Source: Luteimonas rhizosphaerae | Lineage (GTDB): Bacteria > Pseudomonadota > Gammaproteobacteria > Xanthomonadales > Xanthomonadaceae | Direction of reading: 5' to 3' | Length of the DNA stretch: 64,000 nucleotides | NCBI RefSeq assembly: GCF_002849595.1 | Contig: NZ_NRQR01000001.1 | Location: 1 to 64,000 of the forward strand | Shown: piece by piece, positions 20,469 through 30,610 of the stretch | Position numbering within the stretch: position 1 is the stretch's first letter | Layout of the letters: every line of letters begins with the position of its first letter | Notes under the pieces: generated by a model | What the model was told of the DNA's origin: nothing | Databases searched by the model: none | Seen by the model: only the letters and a program-made list of their open reading frames with translations | Translations under genes and position numbers: made by a program

Positions 20469-22544
20469 ATGTCGCGCAAGCTGCTCGTCACCACCGCCCT
20501 GCCCTACGCCAACGGACCGCTGCACCTCGGCCATCTGGTCGGTTACATCCAGGCCGATATCTGGGTGCGGGCGCGGCGCATGGCCGGCTACACGGCGCAT
20601 TTCGTCTGCGCCGACGACACCCACGGCACGCCGATCATGCTGGCGGCGGAGAAGGCCGGCACGACGCCCGAGGCCTTCATCGCCGACATCCAGGCCGGCC
20701 ACGAGCGTGACTTCGCCGCGTTCGGCATCGCCTTCGACCACTACGACTCCACCAATTCCGACGTCAACCGGCAGACGGTCGAGGCGATCTACGCCCGGCT
20801 CGACGCCGGCGGCCACATCGCGCGTCGCGACGTGGCGCAGCTCTTCGATCCGGTGCGGCAGATGTTCCTGCCCGACCGCTACGTCAAGGGCACCTGCCCG
20901 AAGTGCGGCACGCCCGACCAGTACGGTGACAACTGCGAGCACTGCGGCGCGACGTATTCGCCGAGCGACCTCATCGATCCAGTGTCGGTCGTCAGCGGCG
21001 CGGCGCCGGAGCTGCGCGAGTCCGAGCACTTCTTCTTCGATGTCGGCCGCTTCGAAGGCTTCCTGCGCGAGTGGCTGGCGGGCGACGTGGCCGGCAGCGG
21101 CGTCAAGGCGAAGCTGCTGGAATGGCTCGACAGCGACGGCGGCCTGCGCGCCTGGGACATTTCCCGCGATGCGCCGTATTTCGGTTTCGAGATTCCCGGC
21201 CACCCGGGCAAGTTCTTCTACGTCTGGCTGGATGCCCCGATCGGCTACCTGAGCAGCTTCAAGGCGCTGTGCGCGCGCGAGGGCCTGGATTTCGACGCCT
21301 ATCTGGGCCCCGACAGCGATGCCGAACTGCACCACTTCATCGGCAAGGACATCGTCAATTTCCATGGCCTGTTCTGGCCCGCGACGCTGCACGGCGCGGG
21401 CATGCGCGCGCCGACCCGGCTGCACGTCAACGGCTATCTGATGGTCGACGGCGCGAAGATGTCGAAGTCGCGCGGCACCTTCGTCATGGCGCGCACGTAT
21501 CTCGACCAGGGCCTCCATCCCGAAGCGCTGCGCTACTACTTCGCGGCGAAGTCCTCGGGCGGCGTCGACGATCTCGACCTCAACCTCAGCGACTTCGTCG
21601 CGCGCGTCAACGCGGACCTGGTTGGCAAGTTCGTCAACCTCGCGAGCCGCTGCGCAGGCTTCATCGGCAGGCGCTTCGACGGCCGGCTGGCGACCGCCCT
21701 GCCGGAGCCGGCGATGTACGCGCGCTTCATCGACGCGCTGGGCCCGGTGCGCGAGGCCTACCTGCGCAACGATCCCGCGAGCGTGCTGCGCCAGGTGATG
21801 GCGCTGGCCGACGAGGCCAACCGCTACATCGACGACCGCAAGCCCTGGGTGATTGCCAAGCAGGACGGCGCCGATGCGGAGTTGCAGGCGGTCTGCACCC
21901 AGGGCCTGAACCTGTTCCGGGTGCTGGCCGGCGCGCTGCGGCCGGTATTGCCGGGCATCGCCGACCAGGTCGACGCCTTCCTCGCCGCGCCGTCGCGCGC
22001 GTGGACGGATCTCGACGCGCCCCTGCTCGACCACGCCATCGCGCCGTACGCCGCCCTCTTCACCCGAATCGACCCCAAGCAGATCGACGCCATGACCGAC
22101 GCCAGCAAGGACACCATGACCGCGCCCGCCGCGCCCGTTGCCGCAGCCAGGGCGGCGACCGCGCCGACGCCGGCACCCGCGCCTGCGCCGGTCACCAGCA
22201 CCGGCGGCACGGACACCGTCTCGATCGACGACTTCGCGAAGCTCGACCTGCGCATCGGCAAGGTCGTCGCCTGCGACGTCGTCGAGGGTTCCGACAAGTT
22301 GCTGCGCTTCGAACTCGACGCCGGCGATCTGGGCACCCGCCAGATCTTCTCGGGCATCCGCGCGAGCTATGGCGAACCCGCCACGCTCGTCGGCCGCAAT
22401 GTGGTGTTCATCGCCAATCTCGCGCCGCGCAAGATGCGCTTCGGCATCAGCGAAGGCATGATCCTCTCGGCCGGTTTCGACGGCGGCGCACTCGCGTTGC
22501 TGGACGCCGACGACGGCGCCGCGCCGGGCATGCCGGTCCGCTGA
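20469..22544 (+). CDS. metG: Methionyl-tRNA synthetase
   Basis: Charges tRNA-Met, including the initiator. It has 691 residues with the class I signature HLGH (residues 19-22), a zinc-binding knuckle (CPKCG...CEHCG, around 143-163) and KMSKS near residue 330. After an Ala/Pro/Thr linker (about 545-580) comes a C-terminal EMAP/Trbp111-type tRNA-binding domain ([24 protein letters not shown] in part), which also dimerises the enzyme. The ATG at 20469 gives the family N-terminus [16 protein letters not shown]. This is the full-length E. coli-like architecture. Confidence 0.97.
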   Translation: MSRKLLVTTALPYANGPLHLGHLVGYIQADIWVRARRMAGYTAHFVCADDTHGTPIMLAAEKAGTTPEAFIADIQAGHERDFAAFGIAFDHYDSTNSDVNRQTVEAIYARLDAGGHIARRDVAQLFDPVRQMFLPDRYVKGTCPKCGTPDQYGDNCEHCGATYSPSDLIDPVSVVSGAAPELRESEHFFFDVGRFEGFLREWLAGDVAGSGVKAKLLEWLDSDGGLRAWDISRDAPYFGFEIPGHPGKFFYVWLDAPIGYLSSFKALCAREGLDFDAYLGPDSDAELHHFIGKDIVNFHGLFWPATLHGAGMRAPTRLHVNGYLMVDGAKMSKSRGTFVMARTYLDQGLHPEALRYYFAAKSSGGVDDLDLNLSDFVARVNADLVGKFVNLASRCAGFIGRRFDGRLATALPEPAMYARFIDALGPVREAYLRNDPASVLRQVMALADEANRYIDDRKPWVIAKQDGADAELQAVCTQGLNLFRVLAGALRPVLPGIADQVDAFLAAPSRAWTDLDAPLLDHAIAPYAALFTRIDPKQIDAMTDASKDTMTAPAAPVAAARAATAPTPAPAPAPVTSTGGTDTVSIDDFAKLDLRIGKVVACDVVEGSDKLLRFELDAGDLGTRQIFSGIRASYGEPATLVGRNVVFIANLAPRKMRFGISEGMILSAGFDGGALALLDADDGAAPGMPVR

Positions 22545-22561
22545 TCGCCCGATCCCGGTCG

Positions 22562-22972
22562 ATGCCGCAGCCCACGCTCGTCGAACGTCTCGACCGCCTG
22601 TTGCCGCAGACCCAGTGCGGCCAGTGCGGCTTCGACGGGTGCCGTCCCTACGCGGATGCGATGGCGGCCGGGCTGGCGGGTATCGACCATTGCCCGCCCG
22701 GTGGCGACGCCGGCGCCCGTGCGCTGGCCCGGCTGCTGCAGGTGCCGCCCCGGCCCTACGACCGCACGCGTGGCCGGCAGGTCGCGCCGCAGATCGCGGT
22801 CATCGTCGAAGCCGACTGCATCGGCTGCACGAAGTGCATCCAGGCCTGCCCGGTCGACGCGATCGTCGGCGGCTCCAAACTGATGCACACCGTGCTGCCG
22901 GCGCTGTGCACCGGCTGCGAGCTGTGCGTGCCGGCGTGTCCGGTCGACTGCATCGTGCTAGAGCGTCCTTAG
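22562..22972 (+). CDS. RnfB-like iron-sulfur protein, orphan
   Basis: A 136-residue protein. Its N-terminal part carries the 4Fe-4S motif CGQCGFDGC with a further Cys at HCPPG. The C-terminal part has two ferredoxin-type 4Fe-4S motifs, [14 protein letters not shown] and [15 protein letters not shown]. This is the cytosolic part of RnfB, but the N-terminal membrane helix of RnfB is missing and no other rnf genes are in the window. Related orphan proteins occur next to metG in xanthomonads. Its electron partner is unknown. It starts 17 bp after metG and its stop is 3 bp from the convergent sulfotransferase stop. Confidence 0.85.
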   Translation: MPQPTLVERLDRLLPQTQCGQCGFDGCRPYADAMAAGLAGIDHCPPGGDAGARALARLLQVPPRPYDRTRGRQVAPQIAVIVEADCIGCTKCIQACPVDAIVGGSKLMHTVLPALCTGCELCVPACPVDCIVLERP

Positions 22973-22975
22973 AAC

Positions 22976-24547
22976 TTAGTCGGCGCCTACGAGGCCTGCA
23001 TCCGCCAGAATCGCACGCGCTGGATCCAGCCTGTTCCCATATTGCTTCCAACGACCGATCGAGCTGCTGTAAAGCGGTGCGCGCACCTGAACGGCGCTCG
23101 CTGTGGACACAGGTGCCACGTTGTCCTGGAAGCGCAAACACGCGTCTTCCCACGGCAGGGCGCAATGTTCCAGCAGACGCCGTGTACAGCCGAGCTGATC
23201 ATTGACGATGTCCTCGTACGCAATTTCGAGAATGCGTCCAGGCATGACGGCGCGCCAATGCGACATGATCCGATCGAACAGAACGACATAACGCGCCGTA
23301 TCCAAGAGGTCGAAGGAGTAGTCGTAGTATGGCGAACTCAACGCGAACAACTGCCTGAAATTGCTCAGGCACGTATCTATCGGATCACGACGAAGACAGA
23401 TCATCGCAGCGTTGGGCAGCGCTTGCGCGATGAAGCCGGCATAGAGAAAGTTGTGTGGCAGCTTGTCGATGAAACGCGCCGCCGCGCCAGTCTGCAATTG
23501 GGTACTCCGAAGGTAGGCCTCACCGAGCGCATGCCAGTCGACATTTGCGACGCGGCTGACCGTGTCTTCATCGAGAATCGGGCTCGTCCTGCTCCCTGAC
23601 GCGCGCTTGCAGAGGACGCCGAAATTTTGAAGCTCTCCTGCTGACATGACTTGCGAATGACTCGACAGAATTCGATCGACGAGGGTCGTGCCTGTCCGAG
23701 GCATCCCCATGATGAAAATCGGCCGGGCACTGCCGGATCCTGTTGCCGGATGGTGGATAGACGCAACCGAATCTTCAATCGCCTGGAATAAACGCTCGTC
23801 GCGCGTCGGTTCATTCGGGAGCGTTTCGCGCCACGCGGCTTTTCCGACAGTCAGCGCCTCGAACGATGCATCTATGTTCCCCAGGTCGGCGTACTCCTTT
23901 TCCAGCGCGAGATTGAGATACAGCTTGGCGCTGCGATCTGTTCCTGCATCATGAAGAAGCGAGTGCAAACGCGGCAGGTGATTGTGTTCACTTGTCTGGC
24001 GACGCAGTTGTGCCAAACCGAGATGAGCTTTCCAATAGTCCGGCTGGAGCGATATGCAGGACTCGTACGCGGATTCCGCTTCACTCATGTTCCCGTTGAA
24101 AGTCGCTGACGTCGCAAGATTGAAGTGAAGACCTGCATGATGAGGTGCGATCCTCACTGCTCGCCGGAAGACATCAACCGCCTTCGCGTGTTCGTTGGCT
24201 TGGGTGAAGACGACCCCAATAGCGTCAAGCGTGACGGTCACCGCATCCTGGATGGCATGCGACATCGCGAGGAGTCGCGCCCATTGGGCGACATAGTCAG
24301 GGCGCTTAGGATTCAGCCTCGCCGCCCGTCCCAAATGCCGATGCGCCTGCGCCATATTGCCCTGCTGCAAGGATGCGACGCCTGCGACGAACTGGACACC
24401 TGCATGTTCGGGGGCAACATCGAAAAGCGACGATGCCAACTGCCAAGCCTTGGGCCACGCTTGTTTGTTCAGCGCGTCGACGGCAGCAGCGTATGTAGTG
24501 CGAGGATCAGCGTTCAAAATCGTTCTCTGCAGGGGGAACGGAAGCAT
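22976..24547 (-). CDS. TPR-containing sulfotransferase family protein
   Basis: A protein of about 523 residues in two parts. The first 230 residues are tetratricopeptide-like helices (AAVDALNKQAWPKAWQLA, AQAHRHLGRAARLNPKRPDY, AVDVFRRAVRIAPHHAGLH). The second is a PAPS-dependent sulfotransferase with the phosphosulfate-binding loop FIMGMPRTGTTLVDRIL and the downstream ICLRRDPIDTCLSNFRQLF region. The acceptor is unknown. The start is uncertain: ATG 24547 has GGAGG but with a short 3-nt spacing, ATG 24568 is possible, and a TTG at 24517 has GAGA at better spacing. All the ATG choices overlap the 3' end of the TraB-family gene. GC is clearly lower than its neighbours (53-60 percent in lines counted by hand), suggesting acquisition. 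Confidence 0.85.
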   Translation of the reverse strand: MLPFPLQRTILNADPRTTYAAAVDALNKQAWPKAWQLASSLFDVAPEHAGVQFVAGVASLQQGNMAQAHRHLGRAARLNPKRPDYVAQWARLLAMSHAIQDAVTVTLDAIGVVFTQANEHAKAVDVFRRAVRIAPHHAGLHFNLATSATFNGNMSEAESAYESCISLQPDYWKAHLGLAQLRRQTSEHNHLPRLHSLLHDAGTDRSAKLYLNLALEKEYADLGNIDASFEALTVGKAAWRETLPNEPTRDERLFQAIEDSVASIHHPATGSGSARPIFIMGMPRTGTTLVDRILSSHSQVMSAGELQNFGVLCKRASGSRTSPILDEDTVSRVANVDWHALGEAYLRSTQLQTGAAARFIDKLPHNFLYAGFIAQALPNAAMICLRRDPIDTCLSNFRQLFALSSPYYDYSFDLLDTARYVVLFDRIMSHWRAVMPGRILEIAYEDIVNDQLGCTRRLLEHCALPWEDACLRFQDNVAPVSTASAVQVRAPLYSSSIGRWKQYGNRLDPARAILADAGLVGAD

Positions 24548-25712
24548 TGTCCTCCGGCTCGGGCGCATCGACCGACGGAAACGCGATCGTCGGATACGCG
24601 GTCGGCGCCGGCATGTCGACGATCGGAATCGCGGACGTCTGCGCAGGCGTCTCGGCCGTGGGCACCGCGTCCGCGACGCGCGTGTCGGCGGGCGTCGTCA
24701 CCGGGGCCTCGGCCGGCGGCATCACGCACACCGTGCAGACGCGCTCGACGGTGTAGCCCTTGGCCGCGAGCTTGTCGACGACACCGTCCTCGCCGAGCAG
24801 GTGCAGCGCGCCGACGACGACCAGGGTGTCGCCGGTTTCCTGCAGCATCTGCTCGAGCTTCGGCAGCCAGGCGTCGTTGCGTTCAGTGTTGATGCGCGCA
24901 TACAGCGCGGGAAAGCGGGCGCGCATGTCGACCGCCATCTGCGCCCAGAGCGTCTCGGCGTCGCCGCTGCGCCAGGCGCTGTGGAGCCGTTCGATCTCGG
25001 CCTGGCCGGCATCGGTCTGGGTCAGCGCTTCCTGCAGCATCTGCACCTGCTCCACGCGGCCCATGCCGTCGAAGAACTCGATCTGCTGGCCCGCGGTCTC
25101 GAGGCCGGCCGTCGGCTTGCCGGCATCGGTCGCCTGACGTCCGAGATTCGCGTCGAGTCCCAGCGCGGGCTCGAGGCCGTAGCGACCCAGCTCGGTCGTC
25201 GTCAGGATCAGCGAGGCGAACCACGGCTCGAACAGCTGCAGCGTCTGCGCGCTCATGCCGAGCGCCTGCAGCCGCGGCAGGTTGGTCTGCACCCACCCGG
25301 CGAGCGCGGCCCGGGTCTCGACGGGCAGCTCGTCGTCGAGACGCGAGCCGTCGCTGCGCAGGCCCGCCTGCATCATCTGGGTCGCCAGCGTGGGCGACGC
25401 CATCTCGCCGGGCGCGAGCTCGAACACCACGTCGCCGGCGCGGGCGAGCGCCAGGTCGATATCGCCGGACAGCGGATAGTCGGTCGGCTTGAGGAAATGG
25501 AACGAGCCGAGCAGGAACAGGCTGCCGTGCTCGCCGCGGATGCGCCACAGCAGCGGCACCGGTGGCGGCGTGACGGGCACGTCGGCGATGGACAGCGCGT
25601 CGAGCGTCGGCGGCTCTCCGGCGGGCCGCTCGCCCTGCACGGCGGCGCCGACGCAGAGGCTGGCGACCAGCAGCGGGACGAAGATGACACGGCGGACGCG
25701 ATCGAAACGCAT
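24507..25712 (-). CDS. TraB/GumN family protein
   Basis: A 401-residue exported protein with an N-terminal hydrophobic segment (residues 9-25). The TraB/GumN domain begins LLWRIRGEHGSLFLLGSFHFL and ends with the conserved VVVGALHLLGEDGVVDKLAAKGYTV-type block (GALHLLG). These His-containing GxxH motifs resemble those of Tiki/TraB metalloproteases, so a protease-like role is possible but unproven. The 90 residues after the domain are Pro/Thr/Ala-rich and probably disordered, ending PAENDFER. It follows the DUF1684 gene by 45 bp. Confidence 0.86.
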   Translation of the reverse strand: MRFDRVRRVIFVPLLVASLCVGAAVQGERPAGEPPTLDALSIADVPVTPPPVPLLWRIRGEHGSLFLLGSFHFLKPTDYPLSGDIDLALARAGDVVFELAPGEMASPTLATQMMQAGLRSDGSRLDDELPVETRAALAGWVQTNLPRLQALGMSAQTLQLFEPWFASLILTTTELGRYGLEPALGLDANLGRQATDAGKPTAGLETAGQQIEFFDGMGRVEQVQMLQEALTQTDAGQAEIERLHSAWRSGDAETLWAQMAVDMRARFPALYARINTERNDAWLPKLEQMLQETGDTLVVVGALHLLGEDGVVDKLAAKGYTVERVCTVCVMPPAEAPVTTPADTRVADAVPTAETPAQTSAIPIVDMPAPTAYPTIAFPSVDAPEPEDNASVPPAENDFER

Positions 25713-25757
25713 GCGGACTCCTTGGAACGCGCCGGTCGACGACGCAACGGGGACGGG

Positions 25758-26702
25758 TCAGAGAACAGGCGGGACGTAGGCTTGCTCGCCCGCGTCGATC
25801 ATCAGGTCGAGACGGTTGCCGGCAGGCGGCAACGGGCAGGTCGCGAACGGCGTGAACGCGCACGGCGGGTTGTAGGCGCGATTGAAATCCACGACCACGC
25901 GACCGTCGGCCGCGGGCGGGACAGTGTCGAGATAGCGGCCCGCGCCGTAACTGCCGTGCCCGCTGCTGCGGTCGGCGAGGATCAGGAACAGGCCGCCGGC
26001 CTCGCCTTCGAGCGCCTGCAGGGCGAAGGTCGCGCCGTCCCGCTCGAAGACGACACTCCCGGGGCTGGGCAATGCGTCCACCGTGCCGATGATATTGGCG
26101 ATCTCGATGGTCGTGCCCGGCGGCGCGGGTTCGAAACGGGCCTCGATGCGCCAGTGTCGCGCGGCGGGCCAGTAGTCGAGACCGGTGAAGTGCATGCGTG
26201 TCGGCGCATCGGCATGCCGCGCGCGCAACGCCCGGCGGCCGCCGCGTTCGACGAGGGTCAGCAGACCCTTGCCGTCATCGAAGCCGAGCGTGCCGGGCGT
26301 CGGATCGTGGTCGCTGTGCAGTCGCGCGCGTCCCTTCAACGGCGCGCCATCAAGCGTGACCGCGGCGCCGCGTTCCGGGGTGAAGAACACCGCATCGCCG
26401 TCCTGTTGCAGCAGGCCCAGCTTGGCCGGTCCGAGTGCCAGCCGCAGCCCGCTGGTCGCATCGCTGCCGACGTAGTGCGCCTTGAGCTCCAGCCAGTGCA
26501 GCCCGATCAGGCTGGTCCATCCGTCCGGCGCGACGAGTTCCGCCCGACGCGCCTGTTGCCAGGTCCGCGTCTCCTCGGCGAAGGCGCGGTCGAGACGCGC
26601 CGTCTCGGCGACGTCCGCGGGCGCAGGGCCGGCGACGTCGTCGCTGCAGGCGGTGGTGGCGAGCGCGAGCAGCGCGCAGGCCATCAGGAGCACAGGCCGC
26701 AT
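25758..26702 (-). CDS. DUF1684 family lipoprotein
   Basis: A 314-residue protein with a lipoprotein signal (MRPVLLMACALLALATTACS, lipid-modified Cys about residue 19). The mature DUF1684 domain contains APDGWTSLIGLHWLE, the conserved central GLLTLVERGGRRALRARH, and the C-terminal block DFNRAYNPPCAFTPFATCPLPPAGNRL that marks the family. Function is not established. Its ATG lies 2 bp after the mutL stop, so it is translated as part of the mutL transcript. Confidence 0.88.
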   Translation of the reverse strand: MRPVLLMACALLALATTACSDDVAGPAPADVAETARLDRAFAEETRTWQQARRAELVAPDGWTSLIGLHWLELKAHYVGSDATSGLRLALGPAKLGLLQQDGDAVFFTPERGAAVTLDGAPLKGRARLHSDHDPTPGTLGFDDGKGLLTLVERGGRRALRARHADAPTRMHFTGLDYWPAARHWRIEARFEPAPPGTTIEIANIIGTVDALPSPGSVVFERDGATFALQALEGEAGGLFLILADRSSGHGSYGAGRYLDTVPPAADGRVVVDFNRAYNPPCAFTPFATCPLPPAGNRLDLMIDAGEQAYVPPVL

Positions 26703-26704
26703 CG

Positions 26705-28522
26705 TCAGCGTCCCCGCAAGAACCAGCGGTCGATGTCCGCCAGCGGAAAATGCGCCCAGGTCGGGCGTCCATGGTTGCACTGGCCCGAGCGTTCGGTCGC
26801 TTCCATCTGGCGCAGCAGTGCGTTCATCTCGGGCAGCGACAGTCGCCGGTTCGCGCGCACCGCGCCATGGCAGGCCATCGTCGACAGCAGCTCGTCGCGC
26901 GCCTCGCGCACGCGGCGGCTGGCGCCGTGTTCGCGCAGGTCGGCCAGCACATCGCGCAGCAGCGCCTCGCTGTCGCCGTGTGCGAGCAACGCGGGCACCG
27001 CGCGCAACAACAGCGATTGCGGGCCGCTGCGCGACACCTCGAAGCCCAGCTCGGCCAGGGTCGCGCTTTCGCCCTCGGCGACATCGGCCTCGCGCTCGGA
27101 CACCGCCACGGTCTGCGGCACCAGCAGCGGCTGCATGCGCACGCCGTCGCCGTCGTGCGCGTTCTTCAGTTTCTCGTAGCCGATGCGCTCGTGCGCGGCG
27201 TGCATGTCGATGACGATCATGCCGTCGGCGGCCTCGCTGAGGATGTAGATCCCGTGCAACTGGGCCACTGCATAGCCAAGCGGCGGCACCAGCGCATCGC
27301 CATGCGCCGGCAGTGCCGGCGCGGCGTAGCCGGTCGAAGACACCGGCCCGATCGCACCCGCGCCCTGCGACGGCGCGCCGTACAGGTTGGCGTAGGCCGC
27401 GCGCGCCTCGTCGACGCGCAGCGTGAGGTTCGACTGCGGCATCGGGCGCGCCCACGCCGGCATCGACGACGGCATGCCGTCCGTCGCCTGCGCCGGCGGC
27501 AGCGTGTCGACGCCGGAGGCCATGCCCGCGCGCGTGTCCGACAGCGCGGCATGCAGCGTGCGATAGACGAACTCATGGATCAGGCGCGCATCGCGGAACC
27601 GCACCTCGTGCTTGGCCGGATGCACGTTGACGTCGACCCGCGTCGGATCGAGTTCGAGGAACAGCACGTAGGCCGGCTGCCGGCCGTGGAACAGCACGTC
27701 GGCATAGGCCTGGCGCACCGCATGCGCGACGCTGCGGTCTCGGATCGAGCGGCCGTTGACGTACAGATACTGCTGGTCGGCGCTGGCGCGCGAATACGTC
27801 GGCTTCGCGATCCAGCCATGCAGCGCGAGCCCCGCCGCCTCGTGCCCGACGCGCAGCGCGGCGTCGGCGAAGTCCTGGCCGAGCGTCTCGCCGAGGCGCA
27901 CGCCGGAGAACAGTTCCTCCTCGCCCTTGTAGCGCCGGGTCGGCTTGCCGTTGTGGCTGACGCGCAGTTCCACGTCCGGCCGCACCAGCGCCAGCGCACG
28001 CAGCCATTCCTCGATGTGCCCCAGCTCAGTGCGTTCCGCGCGCAGGAACTTGCGCCGCGCGGGCACGTTGAAGAAGAGGTCGCGGATCTCGACCGTGGTG
28101 CCACGCGGATGCGGACTCGGCGCGACCGCGCCGACCGTGCCGCCGTCGACCTGCAGCATGGCGCCGTGCGCATCGCCCTCGCGGCGCGACGTCATGGCGA
28201 ACCGGCTGACCGACGCGATCGACGGCAGCGCTTCACCCCGGAACCCCAGCGTCGCGACGGCCTCGAGGTCGTCGAGCGATCCGATCTTGCTGGTCGCGTG
28301 CCGCGAGATGGCGAGCGGCAGCTCGTCGGCCGGAATGCCGCCACCGTCGTCGCGGATCCGGATCAGGCGCACGCCGCCTTCTTCGAGGTCGATGTCGATG
28401 CGGCGGGCGCCCGCATCGAGTGCGTTCTCGACCAGTTCCTTGACCACGGACGCTGGCCGCTCGACGACTTCGCCGGCGGCGATCTGGTTGATCAGGGTAT
28501 CGGGCAGCTGGCGGATCGGCAC
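26705..28522 (-). CDS. mutL: DNA mismatch repair protein MutL
   Basis: A GHKL ATPase that links MutS mismatch recognition to strand removal. It has 605 residues: the N-terminal ATPase with [20 protein letters not shown] and the [13 protein letters not shown] lid, a transducer domain, a Pro/Ala-rich linker (about 340-410), and the C-terminal dimerisation domain with [14 protein letters not shown] and [13 protein letters not shown]. The endonuclease motif DQHAxxERI found in MutH-less bacteria is approximated here as DMHAAHERI, so latent nuclease activity is possible. It lies in the conserved cluster after the amidase gene. Confidence 0.96.
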   Translation of the reverse strand: MPIRQLPDTLINQIAAGEVVERPASVVKELVENALDAGARRIDIDLEEGGVRLIRIRDDGGGIPADELPLAISRHATSKIGSLDDLEAVATLGFRGEALPSIASVSRFAMTSRREGDAHGAMLQVDGGTVGAVAPSPHPRGTTVEIRDLFFNVPARRKFLRAERTELGHIEEWLRALALVRPDVELRVSHNGKPTRRYKGEEELFSGVRLGETLGQDFADAALRVGHEAAGLALHGWIAKPTYSRASADQQYLYVNGRSIRDRSVAHAVRQAYADVLFHGRQPAYVLFLELDPTRVDVNVHPAKHEVRFRDARLIHEFVYRTLHAALSDTRAGMASGVDTLPPAQATDGMPSSMPAWARPMPQSNLTLRVDEARAAYANLYGAPSQGAGAIGPVSSTGYAAPALPAHGDALVPPLGYAVAQLHGIYILSEAADGMIVIDMHAAHERIGYEKLKNAHDGDGVRMQPLLVPQTVAVSEREADVAEGESATLAELGFEVSRSGPQSLLLRAVPALLAHGDSEALLRDVLADLREHGASRRVREARDELLSTMACHGAVRANRRLSLPEMNALLRQMEATERSGQCNHGRPTWAHFPLADIDRWFLRGR

Positions 28523-28603
28523 GGCATCTGCGGCGCGGGCCGCTCTGGAAAAACCAGTGCCGATGATACCGGCTGCATCGCGCGACCGCGGGCGCGCCCG
28601 CGG

Positions 28604-30046
28604 CTACGGACTGCCGCCGCTCGCTTCGGCCGCCGCCGCGCGCGCGGCATACAGCGTGCCCGGCGGGGGCTGGCTGGTGAAGAAGGTATTGATGCCGTTC
28701 ATCACCGCGGCCGCGACCCGGCGCTGGTGCGCCGGATCGAGCAGGCGCCTCTCTTCGTCCGGGTTGGAGATGAAACCGGTCTCGACCAGCATCGCCGGCA
28801 TGTCGGCATTGCGCAGCACCGCGAAGTTCGCGTACTCGACGTTCGACTTGTGGGTCTTGCCGACGTTGCGCAGGCCCGACAGCACGTGACCGGCGGCATC
28901 CTGCGACGCGCGCATGTGACCGCTCTGCGCCAGATCCAGTAGCACCGACGACAGCGTGTCCTTCTCCAGCTGCACGCCGCCGACCAGGTCGGCCGTGTTC
29001 TCGCGGTCGGCCAGCCAGCGCGCCTGCTGCGACGAGGCGCCGCGCAGCGACAGCGTGTAGACCGACGATCCGTAGGCCGCGCGGTTCAAGGCCGCATCGG
29101 CATGGATCGAGACGAACATGTCCGCCTTGGCCTGGCGCGCGCGGCGTGCGCGCTGCGGCAGTTCGACGAAACTGTCGTTGTCGCGCACCAGATGCGCCCG
29201 CATGCCGGGCGTCGCGTCGATCTGGCGGGCCAGTTCCCGCGCGATCGCCAGCACCACGTGCTTTTCGTAGGTGCCGGCCGGACCGATCGCCCCCGGGTCC
29301 CGGCCGCCATGGCCGGCATCGATCGCGATGACCAGCGGCCGCATGCCGGGACCTGCGCGCAACGTCGGCGCGGGCGCGACCGCGACGGGGGCAGGCGGCG
29401 GCGCCGTCTCGACCTGTGGCGGCGTCGCGGCGACGGGTGCGGGCGCGGGTACGGCGGCAGGCACCGGTGTCGGGGTTGCAACGGCAGGTGCGGGCTGCGC
29501 CATCGAGGAGATCAGGCGCGAGGTGGCGTCGTTGGAGGCGAGCGCGGGATCCCTGGCGGGCGGCGGCGCGCCCGCGGAAGCGGAGACCGGCGCCGCTGCG
29601 GGCGCCGCGGCCGCCGCGATGCGGGCGATGGGATCGGCGTCGCCATCGCCGGGCCACTCGATGATGAGGCGCGCCCCATCGGGACCGTCCTCGCGCCGGG
29701 GCGGCGGCGCGACGGTGGCGCCCGCCAGATCGAAGACGATGCGGGTCGTGCCCGCGACGGGCTGGCCGCTGCGCACCGACTTGACGATGCCGCCCGCGCC
29801 GGACAACGCCAGGCCCGACCGCAGCCGAGTGCCGGGCAGGTCGACGACGAGGCGATCGGGATTGGACAGCGAGATGATCGCGAACTCGGCCCTGGCGTCG
29901 AATACCAGCTCGGCGCGGGTGCCGGTGGCGCCCGACTGGACCCGCACGTCGCGCAGTTCCGCGCCGTAGGCGAGGTTCCAGCACAACGCGGCCAGCAGCG
30001 CGAGCGCCAACATGGCCTGAGAGAGATTGATTCCCCGGGTTCGCAT
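28604..30046 (-). CDS. N-acetylmuramoyl-L-alanine amidase (AmiB/AmiC-type)
   Basis: A periplasmic zinc amidase that removes peptide stems from peptidoglycan during daughter-cell separation. The 480-residue protein has a signal peptide (about 1-28), an AMIN targeting domain (ELRDVRVQSGATGTRAELVF onward, to about 130), an Ala/Pro linker, and an Amidase_3 domain with zinc ligands in AIDAGHGGRDPG, TYEKHVVLAI and VSIHADAA. The AMIN domain targets the septum, and activity in relatives needs EnvC- or NlpD-type activators. Position between tsaE and mutL matches amiB of E. coli. Confidence 0.93.
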   Translation of the reverse strand: MRTRGINLSQAMLALALLAALCWNLAYGAELRDVRVQSGATGTRAELVFDARAEFAIISLSNPDRLVVDLPGTRLRSGLALSGAGGIVKSVRSGQPVAGTTRIVFDLAGATVAPPPRREDGPDGARLIIEWPGDGDADPIARIAAAAAPAAAPVSASAGAPPPARDPALASNDATSRLISSMAQPAPAVATPTPVPAAVPAPAPVAATPPQVETAPPPAPVAVAPAPTLRAGPGMRPLVIAIDAGHGGRDPGAIGPAGTYEKHVVLAIARELARQIDATPGMRAHLVRDNDSFVELPQRARRARQAKADMFVSIHADAALNRAAYGSSVYTLSLRGASSQQARWLADRENTADLVGGVQLEKDTLSSVLLDLAQSGHMRASQDAAGHVLSGLRNVGKTHKSNVEYANFAVLRNADMPAMLVETGFISNPDEERRLLDPAHQRRVAAAVMNGINTFFTSQPPPGTLYAARAAAAEASGGSP

Positions 30047-30121
30047 GGCCGGTAGTCAATCACCATGGTCAGGACAATGCAAGCCGGTTTTCTTTGTAAA
30101 TCCGTAACCTGCAGCGGGTTC

Positions 30122-30610
30122 CTACGGGCTGGGTTCAGGAATGGTCGACAAACGTGAAGACGCGTCGACCTCGGCCAGCCATGCACGTCCGCTCTCGCTG
30201 GTCGGCACCAGTGTGGCGGCCCGCCCGGTCCCGGACTGGACCAGCTCGATGCGCAGATCGGCCGGCGGCAGTGCCCGGGCACCGCGTTCGGGCCACTCGA
30301 TCAGCCACAGCGATGCGGCGACATCGTCGAGACCGAGGAATTCCAGTTCGCCGGCATCGCCGATCCGGTAGAGATCGAGGTGCAGCGCTTCGGCGCCGCC
30401 GGTCAGCGGATAGCGCTCGACCAGGGTGTAGGTGGGACTGCGGACCGGGCCGGTCACGCCCAGCGCGCGCAGCCAGCCGCGGGCCAGCGTCGACTTGCCG
30501 GCGCCGAGATCGCCCTGCAGGTGCACGACCGCGGACGCAGGCTGGGTCGTCGCGAGCACCTGCGCCAGGGCCTGCGTGGCCGCCTCGTCGGGCAGGACGT
30601 AGCGGCTCAT
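30122..30610 (-). CDS. tsaE: tRNA threonylcarbamoyladenosine biosynthesis ATPase TsaE
   Basis: A small P-loop ATPase needed with TsaB, TsaC and TsaD to make t6A37 in ANN-decoding tRNAs. It is 162 residues with Walker A GDLGAGKSTLARGWLRALG, the conserved VRSPTYTLVERY, and HLDLYRI. The ATG at 30610 overlaps the end of nnr by 4 bp. The tail from residue 130 is weakly conserved. Confidence 0.94.
   Translation of the reverse strand: MSRYVLPDEAATQALAQVLATTQPASAVVHLQGDLGAGKSTLARGWLRALGVTGPVRSPTYTLVERYPLTGGAEALHLDLYRIGDAGELEFLGLDDVAASLWLIEWPERGARALPPADLRIELVQSGTGRAATLVPTSESGRAWLAEVDASSRLSTIPEPSP

Noticed and set aside
24357..28942. Very long plus-strand open frames (up to 940 codons) opposite the TraB, DUF1684 and mutL genes
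   Set aside because: Low-complexity Arg/Ala/Gly composition, no ribosome binding sites, and they mirror well-supported minus-strand genes.
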